A model generated the notes under the pieces. The model did no database searches and was not told the origin of the DNA. It worked only from the letters and a program-made list of their open reading frames with translations. Shown here piece by piece: positions 45,979-57,700 of a stretch of DNA of 64,000 bases. The translations under genes were made by a program, and so were the position numbers. The stretch covers positions 12,302,791 to 12,366,790 of the forward strand of contig CM037872.1 of assembly GCA_021292105.1 (NCBI GenBank). Reading direction: 5' to 3'. This DNA comes from Anadara kagoshimensis (taxonomy: Eukaryota; Mollusca; Bivalvia; Arcoida; Arcidae). The number at the start of each line of letters is the position of its first letter. Position 1 is the first letter of the stretch.

Positions 45979-46819
45979 ATCTACTTTTTGTTTCGGAGCA
46001 AAGAAAGATAAAACAGTACTTTGTCTTTTTTGTTTTTTTTGATACAGTTTTCCATTCAGTGCCCAAACCTTTACGTTTTATAGCCAGACCATGTGCTAAT
46101 ATCGGAACAAAATGATTTGGCTCATAAATAGCACCAGGAGTACTGCTTAATGTTCCATCTCTACTCCACATGAGGTATAAAGTATGTTCATTTGGCAGGA
46201 TAGAATATTCATTGGTGTAAATCTTACCATTTAATATGTCTCGCAAGACGTAGTTAACATTAGGGTACACAGAAATTATGGAACAATATTTTTCCAAAAC
46301 CTGAGCAAGACCCATGACCTGAAGTAAACCACTCCACGTTTTATCAACAGAAGTTTTCAGGGCTTCTGTTTGTATGGAATCAACTAAATTCTTATGAACA
46401 TGATATTGTGCCACAGTATCATCCGACAGGAGAAGATCTACATATGTAGTCGATTCGTGGGAAACTGCATTTGACCGATTCATTGTATCAATGACTTTTC
46501 TTTTGTCTAATGTGTATTCAGTTGCGTTGAGGAAAAGTTCGGCAGCAGTTAATATTCTGAGACAGTTATTTAATGATTCATCGCCACAAATGAATAATGA
46601 TGTTGCGTTAAACAAACAGTTGCCATTTCCTGTTGTCTTTATGGCAACTGAACTTGTAGATAAATGTTCTATGTCGTCGGGAACAAGTGATGTCCCCAAC
46701 TCATCTATCACGTAATTTCCAATTGAATCAAATTTGATTCTGTCTTCCAATATTGTTTCTTGTTTCAACTTGATTTTTTTGATTTCCGCAATATTTCTGG
46801 ACAATATACTCTGATACAT
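45917..46819 (-). CDS. OTU-like cysteine protease domain protein carried by the hAT element
   Basis: 300-codon frame at the 5' side of the element. Residues 55-240 resemble the OTU-like fold found in vertnin and in transposon-associated proteins: putative nucleophile C68 in GNGNCLFNA, helix RILTAAELFLNATEY, WSGLLQVMGLAQVL, ISVYPNVNY, LYLMWSRDG, and putative catalytic H236 in YEPNHFVPIL. The usual DGNC Asp is Asn here. The last 40 or so codons are a frame artefact: from about 46030 the better coding frame is the one containing the PIP-box-like motif and zinc finger. OTU enzymes remove ubiquitin; activity here is not shown. It could be a separate gene, the first part of a fusion, or joined by splicing or frameshifting. 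Confidence 0.75.
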   Translation of the reverse strand: MYQSILSRNIAEIKKIKLKQETILEDRIKFDSIGNYVIDELGTSLVPDDIEHLSTSSVAIKTTGNGNCLFNATSLFICGDESLNNCLRILTAAELFLNATEYTLDKRKVIDTMNRSNAVSHESTTYVDLLLSDDTVAQYHVHKNLVDSIQTEALKTSVDKTWSGLLQVMGLAQVLEKYCSIISVYPNVNYVLRDILNGKIYTNEYSILPNEHTLYLMWSRDGTLSSTPGAIYEPNHFVPILAHGLAIKRKGLGTEWKTVSKKTKKTKYCFIFLCSETKSRYEKRIRNGFDREPKNRRKIW

Positions 46820-47179
46820 GGTGATTATATAACATAAAATTAAAAGTCTCCAATACGATTTCGGAAGTCACTCTAGAATGATAACACGCGGAATAGGAAA
46901 CGGTACCGTATGTTCTCCAGTCCGGATTTGACCTTTGTTTACACACTATTTAAACGACAATCACATGCTAGCTTCAGTAAAACTATCACAAAGATTAAAA
47001 TTATATAGCTTACGCGTTCATGAAGTTATACAAGTTTATTTTTAACAGGTTTTCATACATTTTTTCTAAAATATTTTTATAAGTCCACAAAAAAGTGGGG
47101 GGCCCGGCCCCCTGCCCCCCCCCCCCCCGGATACTACGGGCGTGTGAGTAGTTACACTGTATTGCACATTATGGGGGGT

Positions 47180-47760
47180 GGGGGGGTTGCAGTGATGGTG
47201 CAGAAATTCTTCCTATGCATTAGGCTGATGACATTATATATACATTAGGATTCTTTATCGTGCCACACCTTCCATGACACGGGCCCTGTTTACTTTAAGT
47301 TCCTATCCGAAAAAAACTGTGACTTTCATTTTGTAATGCCGAGTGCCATGCATCATGATTTGATGGTGATTCATTATGGTAGACTCACATACCAAATATT
47401 AGTTTAATATCTGCAGGTGTTTAGAGTTGAGTTGAGTAATGTTGTTAAATGTCCTAGTCAAAAATATTTCAATTATATCGAGACATCACCAGCTATAAGT
47501 GATGGTGCAGAAATTCTGCTTTTGCATTAGGCTGATGACATAATATATACAGTAGGATTCTTTATTGTGCAACACCTTCCATGACACGGGCCCTGTTTAC
47601 TTTAAGTTCCTATCCAAAAAAACTGTGACTTTCGTTTTGTAATGCCCAGTGTCTTGTGCCCAGTGCCTTGCAAAAGAACATTCACTACCCACTTTAAAGT
47701 CTTTAATCAGACCCTGTTGGACTTTGATCCCACAACCTCTCACTGAGCTACGGCAGTGGT
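47180..47760 (-). mobile_element. Two SINE copies, first partial, second nearly complete
   Basis: 47180-47352 carries the body only (TTTATCGTGCCACACC, ACTTTAAGTTCC, TAATGCCGAGTGCC). 47425-47760 is a longer copy with tail (GTTGAGTTGAGTAATG) and a decayed head ending near CGGCAGTGG. The two share diagnostic changes (CTTCCATGACACGGGCCC), suggesting local duplication. The first begins just outside the hAT right end. Confidence 0.8.
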
Positions 47761-48069
47761 ATCCTGCCAGCCTGCTAACACACATGCCCAACCACATCAC
47801 CAAATTAATGGTCATGTTTAACTTTGTTCAACTCAACTAAAATAGGGAGGAATGTGTCAGAATATGCTTAAGATAGGTGATCAAGTTAAGAACCAATCAG
47901 CAATACAAAGTGAGGGGTTTGATTCTTGTTAAGTACATAAGATGTAACCTTAGGTAGTCGCTTCATTTACACATTCTGTTGATAAATTTATCCGCGCCAT
48001 GATACAAGTGGAAACGGCAACTGCTGAGAGAACTACATATATCACATAAAAGCTGTGTGATGTGCATAT
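47761..48069 (+). other. Intergenic, nothing recognised
   Basis: No feature seen. Confidence 0.45.
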
Positions 48070-48240
48070 TATAGGTTGACTGATTGAGTGGGGTTTTATG
48101 TCCTAGTCAAGAACATTTCACTTATATCAAGACATCACCAGGTATAGGACAAGTGGCTGAAAGTTTTACCTTTGCAGTGCAATAAGATCAATGTGCAGGG
48201 AGGGTATTGTAATGTGCCATGCTTGTCCTGAATGGGCATC
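48070..48240 (-). repeat. Second SINE-like family copy
   Basis: TTGACTGATTGAGTGGGG, TTTTATGTCCTAGTCAAG, CACTTATATCAAGACATC and GTGCAGGGAGGG, as at 16216-16700. Confidence 0.7.
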
Positions 48241-48244
48241 AATT

Positions 48245-48362
48245 CTTAAGGTCTCTTCTGTGGGGATCAGTTTTTAAGGTCTCTTCTGTGTGGATCAGTT
48301 TTTAAGGTCTCTTCTGTGGGGATCAGCTTTTAAGGTCTCTTCTGTGGGGATCAGTTTTTATA
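48245..48362 (+). repeat. 30-bp tandem repeat, four copies
   Basis: TTAAGGTCTCTTCTGTGG then GGATCAGTTTT, four times with single-base differences. Confidence 0.9.
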
Positions 48363-49727
48363 TTGTTGACTATACATGTTTACAGTTATTTAAGACAAAA
48401 CTTGTCCAAGTTTGTAGAAATTGTCATTGATATTAAACTGGTCAGTTTTAATGTTTACCTACACTACAGGGGGTGACCTTTTTTAAATTGCCTTGATGGT
48501 TGGTGAAAGCTATTAATTTAATGTAGCATGAAATGTCATTTCCCATCCTTTGGAGCTTGTACATAGAGAGTATAGAATCTGTAGAACATCAGACCTCTAA
48601 ATTGAATCACTGTATTGTTAATTCAACTTTGTATTGACAAAAAGACTTTTTTCAAGCATCAGTGATTTAAAATGAGGATACATCAATATTCCTTAGCTGT
48701 CACCACTTACACATCCCAATAAATTCAAATTCAATCCAATGTCTCTGTCTATTACCTCTCATAACATAGTATTCTTTGTTATGAAATTGTAAAGTAATTA
48801 AAAGAATGCCAGAAGGGTGACAATTTTATGAGTGAAAATGTGAATTATTTATTTTTTAAAAAAAAAAAATATATAAATCAAAATGAAAACAAATATTCAA
48901 GAGTTACATCAATTTGCATGTAGACAAGAAAAAAGATGCAATGGTCAAACCATGATTTTCAGAATTAATCAACTTCATCCTTTCATGTATTTCAGATAAA
49001 TGATGAAGTGTAGTCTTAAGATCGGAATAATTTATTTCTTATTAATTTCACAATTCATCATGACTATTGGTAGCTTGATTTATTGCAAAATTAGAAATCA
49101 CCCACTCGATTACACTTTGTTGTAATCTTACAGATTCAAGTAATATTACAGTTTTTAGTAAGTCCCTGGACTGGTCATGTTGCAGACTTCGTCATGAATA
49201 AATTGCCGTCTGCATTGAAATCGATAAACGTTTTAGTCGAAATGTTTTGTATGTTCTGCTTTAGTTCGTCAGTGGTGTTTATAAACTCGGACGAGTCTAC
49301 ACAGATAGGTATTAATACCGTGTTACCGTATGCGTATATTCACGCCTTAATGCGTTCATTTGTCTGTCATTTTGCTGTCGGACTATAAGATCATTTTAGG
49401 AAACTTTTCTTTTTTATCATTTATTATGTAGGTTTATTAATATAAATAAATAACATAATTACATTGACGTAACCGATTGAACTTCCATTAGAAATCTTTA
49501 TCTACCATGATTCTCCCAATACATGGGTAGAGCTGAACACTACATACACAATGAATGTTTCTCAAGGTGTAGACGAAAAAACAACATATGTTCCCTGAAC
49601 ATAAACGCACTGCTACTTCATAAATATTTAACGTCAAGACGACGGGTCAATGTTGTTGTCTACACTCAGTTACAAAGACATACTTAATGGATCGCTCTGA
49701 TTAGTTCATTCCATAAGTTTGTAACTT
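48363..49727 (+). other. Downstream flank of chitin synthase, nothing recognised
   Basis: AT-rich; an open frame at 49194-49388 has no recognisable domain. Additional minus-strand AATAAA words occur at 49420-49425 and 49433-49438 and could be alternative polyadenylation signals. Confidence 0.5.
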
Positions 49728-49733
49728 TTTATT
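49728..49733 (-). other. Candidate polyadenylation signal of chitin synthase
   Basis: AATAAA on the minus strand, about 95 nt after the stop codon at 49825-49827. Nearest candidate of several. Confidence 0.45.
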
Positions 49734-49824
49734 ACATAGTTACTTTTATAAATACTCGATGCTGCATTGACGTAAGAAGGCATTGCACTGAATTTAGTAT
49801 TATTAAACTAATAATACATAGCTC

Positions 49825-50210
49825 TCAACGCGACACCATCTGACCAAAATTACTGAACGTGTCATAGAACCTATAAACTGTCATTCCACACAATTGAATC
49901 AGGGGCGATAACCCCATCAAAGCACCCATTACGATTCCATAGGTAGACTTATTGTCCAGCAACTGTAACAAAAAGGCATAAAACCCACATAATAACAGAA
50001 TCCATATTCCATTAGCTGCTAAAAATATAGCAAGTGCTTTCTTCCTTAATTTATGTAAACCGACGTCCCTTTCCTCGCCGGATATACTGATGTTCACATC
50101 TTTTCCAACAAGAGTCTTTACAAGCTTTGTCCAAAATTCAGTCTCTGTTTCATTATAATCTGTTAAATCTGGTGCAGATGAACTCAAACTTGCATAAGAA
50201 CTGGCTTTGC
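49825..50210 (-). CDS. CHS: Chitin synthase last exon
   Basis: Begins with two bases completing a glycine codon, then KASSYASLSSSAPDLTDYNE, an acidic stretch, DVGLHKLRKKALAIF, and two membrane segments (IFLAANGIWILLLCGFYAF and IVMGALMGLSPLIQLCGM). Ends FGQMVSR with stop TGA. Matches the C-terminal membrane pair of family members. Confidence 0.93.
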
Positions 50211-51722
50211 CTGGAAATAAAACAGAATTTTCAGCTTCAGTCTGGTGAAGATCAAATGTAGATCATTTCTGAATAAATTCGCATATGGTAATCCATGGAT
50301 TGATCAAAGCTTACACGGCATCAGCAATTATGCAGTCATTTTGGAAGGAGATTTTAAGGAATAATATAAAGGAATGCGCAAATATTTAGCATATTTAGCA
50401 AGTGTTGTCAATTTTTATGTTTCAATGCCCTTTAAGGCGATTTACGTCGCATCAGCAATTCTGCGGTCATTTTAAAGAAGACAATTTCACTTATTTATAT
50501 TTCGAGTAGTAATCCCAATACAAGTCAAAATAACATGCGAGTGTTGTGCAATTGATCTTTTTTGCAATTGTAATTTAGCGTGCTACAAGACGTGTCCATA
50601 GGGCTAAAAATTAACAACAAAGACTTGTAAATTTATAGCCTTGTGCGGTGGTTTCGATAAAGAATAATCCCTTTCCAATTGCGCCCGAGCGGGTTCGAAC
50701 CAACAGTGATTAGACGAATTAAATTTTGAAAGATATTGTTTTAACGACTTGGCCGTCAGGGCACTCGAAGCTTACATCAATCGTAAAAAATCCTGACTGG
50801 TATACATAGTCTATATATGCATCGCGCATATATTTGTCTATGTATCTAAAATCACGCTTTATGTATTTGACTCCCGTAGTTCTATGTTTCTTTTTTAATT
50901 TTATTTTACACATGAGGGATAAACAGTTCCTTATCCTTCCGGACTACCGACTTTATCTCCCAGATGGAAGGTCAAGTGCTTAACTAAAGCTTCGCTTTTG
51001 TGTTTTCCGATTTGGTCATGAGCTTCATGTATATGTTTTGGATATGTATCTATCAAAGGGTTCCACATTTCGTGTTCGAAGTTGGTCATTCGAGTTATAA
51101 GCGCTTGTATATATAAATTTACCTGTCAAGGATCGAACTAATTTCTTTTTCTTTCGACCTACTTTTGGAAAACGTAGTACATTAGGAATCTTTGCCTTTT
51201 GCTATTGAAAAGAAAAATATATGTACATTAATGAACATATTGCAAGAAAAAAATTTAATTGACCAAGAACTTGATATTTAAGACTGATATTTTGTAATCG
51301 CATATATTTATCTTATGGCATATACATATTAAGGCAAATAACTTCAACGTTATCAACAGATGGTTATTTGTCCAATTACGTCCTACAACGCACAACACTT
51401 ATGAATTTAATGACTCCCAAGTTATCAAGAGGTGGTTATATAATTTCATTATAATATTTTCTTTTCTTATAATTCAGTTTATGGAAATCTTTCAACAACA
51501 AATCAACAATTTAAACAATAATAAAACCGTAGCAAGTTTAAAACACATAGCATTGCCATGGCGAAGGAATTCAAATGTCTCTGTCGTCGTTCATAATAAG
51601 ATGACGCCACTAAGATCCGATTGATTATGCAAACGTAATAGAAATGACATGAATAATTAAATAATTGAAACAAAGAAGAATTGCATTATTATAATGTATC
51701 AATCAAAAAATATCAATCAATC

Positions 51723-51753
<31 letters not shown>

Positions 51754-54700
51754 TGGTTAAAACATGTTGCATTATTAATAGTAATTTCTTAAGAATGTGC
51801 TCTTTATAAAACTCCTAAAGTGGTAAGACTAAAACAAATTTAGAACCATCTCTTGAGAACCAAATACTCCCGTCCACAACATCTATAAGGGTTTAATGTT
51901 TTCCTAGTATCTTGATTCTTCGGATATGACCTTTGTTCAAGAACATGACACACCTATGGACGATGAAGATTATTCATGTAAATTTCTATGACGGTCCAAA
52001 GCAATTATGCCATATGGCCAAATCGAACACAGACAGACAGACGGACGGACGGGCTGGCGGAGAGACATGATGATTCCGTTTTTACCCAGTCAAACTAGTT
52101 TGATTTCTTTAGAATTTGACTTTTTTAGAATAAAATAATATTCGTACTTACCCCATCTCTAGTGCCCCATGATTGATCTACGATGTTACAGACAGCATAA
52201 AGAGGCAGAAAAATATTTAATAGAGGCAAGTAGAAGAGGTATGGTAATCCACAAATCAGAATCCAGGCTTCTCCAGGATGTAACAAAGCTGCATAAATAT
52301 AACTTCCCATAAACGCTATTAGAATCATGTGTTCTATGTGACTAATGTTCCCGGTCTGGTAATCTACAAAATGATTTAACATACTGGTGTAAGATACAAA
52401 TCAAAAACAAACACACAAGTTCATTTAAAAATCAAAATCCAAAATAGAAAAAAACCCTGTAAATTTAGTTAAAAACGTGAATTTCTAGGGAAGTGAAACC
52501 AGGTGCTCCGGAAGTGCAAGCGACTCCTGTTTAGCTAGCTACAACAGAAATTATTCAAAGTGTTCTTTTATCTTTTGCACTTGTACAGCGAATTAACGTC
52601 ATGTATAATGGTTCCGTAAGGATGTCCTGGAGCTATGTATACTACCAAATGCATGTATAAAACCTTTGCCGACATGAATTAAAATTTTCAGTACCAAATA
52701 CGAATCTAGATTATTGTTGTTGTTTTGTTCGTTGTGTAAACAAAATCTTAACAGTATGCACATGCACTTGAAACTTGGAGGCAATCTACAGAAATATATT
52801 TTCATTGAGGGTAGACAAAATTTCTAGGCAAAACATTTTTCTACATTTTTTCACAACATTGCGTCTATAAGTTTGGTTTTCAGTTACTTTAGAAAAACAA
52901 AGCGTTTTATTACACAATGAATAACAATATCTGAGCGCAATTTGAATTATAAATAATTGAATATGAGCTATTCACCAATCACAATAATCTATCAAAGAAA
53001 AGAGATTGAGAGTTTAGTCTCACCATCATATACGTCTCTAACGACTATTACAGATGTCGCTGTAAATATATAAAGTGTCCCCACACCAAGTATGAATATC
53101 AGCAATTTGGCTATGGTTATTTCTATATCCGGTCGTACTTTATGCATCAGGATAACACAGTAGAAAACCGGAACAAATGCCAATACAGGTGTTGCTATAA
53201 TCAGGGGTAAACCGGAGGCTAACTCCAGACCAAGTGACAACATGATAATGGTGGAACCTGGGTACAGAATCATTATCAAAAACAACTGGATCAAATATAC
53301 AATGTAGATAAACGTAAACGCATTATTCCTGACCATCAGATTCTTCAAATTTCGCAAAACTACTGCAGCATTTGCGAAATCGGACAGTAACCACCTTCTT
53401 CGTTGTTTCATGAACTCTACCGTCTCCTCCGGACAATATGTAGTATTTCTGCCGTGATACGTGTAACGTAGCTCCCAACCCTTCAACATCATCAACGTAC
53501 ACATCCACCTGTCTTCTCCTTAGCAATAGAAAAACATAAAATGTAAAAACAAAATCTTTAAATTGTCCCCCTTGTTTCTATGTAATAATTTAGGTCAACC
53601 GAAAAGAATCTACTTCGACTTTTAAATGAAGATTAGGACATCCCGATAGAGTTATCAGTTATTTTCCTCTCCATTTAAACTTCGCCATGGGACTGGAATT
53701 TTCTTATCTAGATCTGATACAGTAAATTGGATATCGTTATCACAATTCACTTCCAATTTTTCGTAAATATAGATTTTAAGTAAGTAGAAAAAGTAGTGTT
53801 CGTTGTATCAAGATGCTTGCACGTGTACTCACGGTTTGGGATGTCGTAAAAATACCACACCACCTATCCCTTGGAATTTACTTGTCACATAAGCCAAAAA
53901 CTAAACTACGAAATGATTGCCAAAATTGCATCGATGTAATAAAATAAAAAATAAACCCTAAAACATCCCAATCCATGTTCAAACCAATATTCCAAAGCAC
54001 AGTTAAAAAACTTCGAAACTTGCAAATTGGGTTTAAACACATGAACTTTCACCAGGAAAGTGAAGCCGAGTGCCCCGAAAGGGTAAGCACCTCTTGTTTA
54101 GCTAGCTACACCTGCCATGTGTGTGATAGAAAATAATACCAGTTATGCGTTCAAGAGTTGATGAATTCATTTAAAAAGTTGAATTCTTAATCATCAATAA
54201 GATAATACAATACTAGTAACCTACCAGTAGAATGGCCTGATCTATATCGATGACATGATACTATTAAGTTGCAACTTACCATTATCTTTTGTAAATACGT
54301 CTTCCATGGTATGTGTGGATTCTGAATACGTCTGAAGGACATCCCTAACCGCTTGGAATCTGTACAAACTTAAACATCCAGGACAGCACATAACTGAACC
54401 AATGATATTTTGAGCACTCTTTATCATCCAAAAATCTAAAACAGTGTTTATTCATATACAATCAAACCTGTCTATAAAGACCACCAAAGGAAACCAGTAA
54501 AATTGTCTTTATAGGCAGGTGGCCTATATATACAGGTTATAAAACGTAAATAAAGAGTAATTGAGATAAAGTTTTACCAGCCTTTACAAAGGTTACCCTT
54601 ATATAACATTGGCCTTCAACACAGGTATTTAAAAGACAATATAATGGCATTTGAATATTGTTGGATTGCTCGCTTTGTATGATGTAGGTCGTTGTTTAAA

Positions 54701-57700
54701 ACGTTTTGCCCATCACTTGGCAATTTAAAGAATGTTTCACTTATTTCAAGGCGCCATTTGCATGTTGATGTCTAGCAATAGAGTTGTGCAGAACAAGCAT
54801 CAAATAAATTCTCTGGACAGTTGAAGATGAACATTTTACTTTTTTATTTTATATTTTACCTTTTGCATAATCAAACATCTGCAGCCATACTATAGGATGT
54901 TGATGAACGCCTATTGGAAATGTTCTCCCACAAACACCGCCTATATCCGGGCATTTGTTGATGCTATTCAAAAGGTCAAGGACACATTCGTCATCAAACG
55001 CCATGTCTGCATCCGTCGACAGAATAAAACTTTTCATGTCTGGTATCTCGTCTTTATTGTCAAAGTCGACATCAGCAGAGATTGTAGGGATATTGACACT
55101 ACTGGCCCATCTTGATAAATTCCGGCTTGGTGGTTCCAAGGCAGACTCGTTAGATTCCCTATCCAAGGATCCAGTTTCTTGCCTTGATTGCGTTACTTCG
55201 TCGTCTACCGAGAATTGAATACCTGATTCTGATCCATCTTCAATCAGACTATGAACAGACGATGTGTCGGAAGAGTTTCCAAATACGACTTTCGGAACTT
55301 GCAATGTGTGCATAGTATTATCTTCACTTCCGTCTACCAATATTTCTGTATCTGTGTTTGTTCGCCTGTATGTTGTAAACATCCTCATGTCTATCCCCTG
55401 GTCTAACGATTCTGTTGAATTATGAAACAATGAATATGCCGAGTTGCTTTTGAGTACAGGTTTGAACTTTGACCCATCACCTACGACCTTTGACCTGTAT
55501 TCAAGGACGTACTTCATGTACATGACCTGACTCCATCTTTTCTTTGCTTTTACTTTTCCATTATCTTTTAAATGAATAAATAACGACATTTCTGGATTTC
55601 GTTCCCATGACAACTGTATTCCATATGGGGTATGAAGAATAGTTCCGGGTTCTTTACAAAACTCAAAATTGTCCTCCATTAAGGCTAAAAGTTGCACCCC
55701 AAACTCTTTAATTTCAAAACCGTTTGCGCCATTATCAAGAAATATATGCGATTCAATATATATTCCGTGATTTTTAAGTTTTTTAGAATCCGCAATTTTT
55801 GACAGACTTTTCAATAATCTATCCATTTCGTGTTGGGCCTCCTGATACATTGTTGTACAAATGAAGATTCGATATTTTCGATTAGGTAAAGATTGAATAT
55901 CGTCGTTATCTGTCGATGTCGTTACATTATCGACAACTGGGTATAAGCTTTCTAACAATGTCTGTGGCATAAAAACTGAATTATAAATTAAATGTTGATT
56001 GTTTACCGTTTCCATGGTTACTGAATAATCTCTGTATGCTCGCCATGAGCGTATAGTTACGTCAGATGGTGGGATAATATAAATTAATGTAGTAACTATA
56101 TACAACAACCAGAAATCTAACGTCCCAGACATGACGCACTGTGAAACTGGAAATATTGTGACTCCTCCTTTTATGCACAAAATAACGGACGCAACTGTCA
56201 GAAAGATAGGAGAAACAACACAAGGTATAATCATGGATAAAGCCGAACTTAACGTCTTTGGCTGTATGAATCTGTAATACTGAAGAAGGAAGCCAGAAAT
56301 CACATGCGCTATTACATACCAGAAAATATCCGTCTCTTGCAAATGGTTAAACACTGTTGATATTTCTGGACTTTTAAAAATGGCTAAGTCAATGTTTTTG
56401 TAGTCTGTTATTTTATACAAAGTAACACAAATAAAAATTATTTTCAAAACTGGATACAGAATACTGGAATTCTGAAAAGTAGCCTCGTTTTCACCATGAA
56501 TTTTCATCCTTAATGGACGGAACCATACTATTGAAAGTAATGCAAGGGTCAAAGGTAACATCGCAGATTCAAATGACGTCATCAGTTTTGTTTTATAAAC
56601 AAATGCACCAACTCCACAAAAGCTCAAAACTGTTGTCACAATAAATAAAAGTTGAAGAAATCTAATACACGGGGACTTGATTTTGTCTTTCACTTCTTTT
56701 TCTAACGCCTGAAAATAAATTAAAAACAAATATAATAATTCATGTCCGAATCACAATCCAGAAACAAAGTCAAAATTTTGAAACTGACAAGTACCTAAAA
56801 CAGGCGAACTTCCACCAAGGAAGTGAGAACGGGTGTTCTGGAAGGGCAATCATCTCCGGTTCAGCTAGCTACATCCGCCACGTGTGCAGGCATATGATTG
56901 TGAAGTACCAACACGTGTGGAATAAAGAGGGTATGTAAAATACAAACAGTATAATGATATTGAACAAAAATGGAGCTTGAATTTTATTTTTGATACAACT
57001 TTATGCTTGTGTTAATTCTTCGCTTGGTGAAAGAGCAAATGACAGCTTTAAGACGAAAGGCGTATTAACTTATCAACACGTTATGCCTGAATAAACAGCT
57101 GTTTTCTGTGATCCTAGATGCTTTTAATGGATTTTTAAAGGAATAAGGTCAGAGAAAAAGAATCAATCGCTACTGATCATATGAGATAGGGAAATCACAA
57201 TATAAGGTCTTGTGTGTTTGGTTCAAAACGAGGTTTGTCGAGTATACAAGACCATGGGTTGAGATTTCCCTACCTCATATGACCAGTTAGCGATAGATTC
57301 TATTAATAATCTTACTGTACCTTGTTTCGTGTCTCAAACATTAGCTGTATAATAAAACAACCATTTAATAACAAAGGAATCAAATAAACCGGAAGTAACG
57401 GCAGAATACAGGTGAGCAGAAACGGCATAGCAGCGCCCTCTAGCAGAGAGAACAACACGCCCTGTAAAAAGAGGAAGAAAACAACAATGCTTTAGTACAA
57501 AATTAAAAGTACATAGGGAAATTTTAGAATTGAGCCAGACAATATAGGCCTGTTATATGCAGCTTTACAACATGCCTAAATAAACAATATATTCACTTAC
57601 CCATATTACTCTACAACAGTTTTTCTTGTGTTTTTCATCGAATAGCCTTTCTTGGTATGAAAAAGTGCAACCTAGCCAATTTACTTGTCGAATTATTTTA

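Larger units (their letters stand above)
42864..47142 (-). mobile_element. hAT-superfamily transposon (about 4.3 kb) with OTU-like and transposase frames
   Basis: The left end CAGGCCCGTAGCAACG and the right end (complement GCCCGTAGTATCC) form short inverted termini next to G/C homopolymer tracts. TGTGAGT is present at both flanks (42857-42863 and 47143-47149), giving a 7-bp, or 8-bp with one mismatch, target duplication as expected of hAT. Subterminal hairpins GGGCACGAAGTGCCC (42924-42938) and GGGGGCATGGCCCCC are seen. The coding capacity on the minus strand is, in order, OTU-like domain, PIP-box-like motif, TTF zinc finger, hAT transposase. The frames are interrupted twice, so this copy is probably inactive, though only lightly damaged. 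Confidence 0.85.

Noticed and set aside
52366..52387. Use of the upstream CAG and in-frame Met for the chitin synthase exon ending SWGTRDG
   Set aside because: It breaks the phase with the preceding exon (which ends one base into a codon); the TTTTGTAG acceptor keeps frame and gives Asp-Tyr-Gln.
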